A stretch of 7,612 nt of DNA, taken from assembly GCA_026416355.1 (NCBI GenBank), contig JAOAFH010000124.1, forward strand, positions 1 to 7,612, written 5' to 3'. The position numbers and the translations under genes were made by a program. The stretch is from Clostridiales bacterium. GTDB taxonomy: Bacteria; Bacillota; Clostridia; Clostridiales; Caloramatoraceae. Under the pieces are notes generated by a model, which saw only the letters and a list, made by a program, of their open reading frames with translations, had not been told where the DNA came from and searched no databases. Within the stretch, counting starts at the first letter, position 1. Each line of letters starts with the position of its first letter. Shown one piece after another: positions 7,425 to 7,612 of the stretch.

Positions 7425-7438
7425 AGAAAACGTTATCT
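7425..7438. promoter_or_regulatory. Cre-like 14-bp palindrome next to the -35 box
   Basis: AGAAAACGTTATCT is an inverted repeat with one mismatched pair, centred on CG, and begins 2 bp upstream of the -35 box of the membrane-protein gene. The AACGTT core with flanking TCT/AGA partly resembles catabolite-responsive elements bound by CcpA, though the outer TG/CA bases are not conserved. The position would suit activation or promoter overlap. The regulator is inference. Confidence 0.35.
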
Positions 7439-7447
7439 AAAATAAAG

Positions 7448-7459
7448 TGGCTGTCGCAC
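7448..7459. mobile_element. Possible insertion-sequence end (IS1182-like string)
   Basis: TGGCTGTCGCAC resembles the GGCTGTCGCA strings I recall at the ends of IS1182-type elements in Clostridia. It stands out in otherwise very AT-rich non-coding DNA. No transposase, second inverted end or target duplication is visible, because the window ends 153 bases later. The element, if real, would extend rightwards. Confidence 0.3.
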
Positions 7460-7498
7460 AAATTTTTATTGAATAACTAAAACATACTGTAAAATTAT

Positions 7499-7595
7499 AG
7501 CCATTAAACAATTAAAGAAGTATATTGATATAAAATATAGAAACTCTAAGAGTTTCTTTGTGAAATATCCTAATACTTCGTAATTGTTAATGGCT
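7499..7595. repeat. Long imperfect inverted repeat forming a roughly 97-nt hairpin
   Basis: The outer arms are 7499-7523 and 7573-7595. They pair as AGCCATTA with TAATGGCT (8 bp), ACAATTA with TAATTGT (7 bp) and GAAGTAT with ATACTTC (7 bp), interrupted by one bulged A and an AA/G internal loop. Inside, GATAT (7527-7531) pairs with ATATC (7565-7569). The tip is a perfect 8-bp stem AGAAACTC/GAGTTTCT (7539-7546 with 7550-7557) around TAA. About 38 pairs are possible by hand. No open reading frame of note overlaps it. It may be a small palindromic mobile element, a structure near an insertion-sequence end, a terminator for a gene beyond the window, or a structured RNA. Confidence 0.6.
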
Positions 7596-7612
7596 CTTAT
7601 ATCCTAGAGTAT

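Overview
The window looks like low-GC Gram-positive (Clostridia-type) chromosomal DNA. It is strongly AT-rich, uses AGA and ATA codons freely, has G-rich Shine-Dalgarno (SD) sites, and carries an addB-addA operon, the Firmicutes form of the double-strand-break repair helicase-nuclease. No genus can be named safely from the sequence alone.

Layout. Positions 1-5566 are a two-gene operon on the minus strand. addB (5566 to 2528, TTG start) is followed by addA (2531 leftwards, cut off by the left window edge after 843 codons), with a 4-bp ATGA stop/start overlap. A 201-bp divergent promoter region (5567-5767) separates addB from a plus-strand gene for a 192-residue membrane-anchored DUF4230-family protein (5768-6346). 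A perfect 11-bp hairpin (6371-6397) lies between that gene and a convergent minus-strand gene for a polytopic membrane protein, probably DUF5692 family (7322 to 6405). Its promoter region contains two palindromes. The last 165 bases hold a string resembling an insertion-sequence end and a long imperfect hairpin of about 97 nt. No protein gene is evident there.

How the genes work together. AddA supplies the ATP-driven 3'-5' helicase and, beyond the left edge, presumably a nuclease domain. AddB supplies an inactive helicase-like scaffold and a RecB-family nuclease. Together they would process DNA ends before RecA loading. The DUF4230 and DUF5692 proteins have no visible link to repair or to each other.

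Most notable points. AddB lacks the N-terminal Walker A segment and is closed upstream by an in-frame stop, so it resembles the RexB (type 2) branch. One of the four expected AddB iron-sulfur cysteines is replaced by glycine, with a spare cysteine seven residues earlier. AddA carries a CPRKY-type cysteine where its nuclease domain should begin. An undescribed long-hairpin element lies at the right edge. I saw no CRISPR array, tRNA, rRNA or phage gene, and no clear new multi-gene system.
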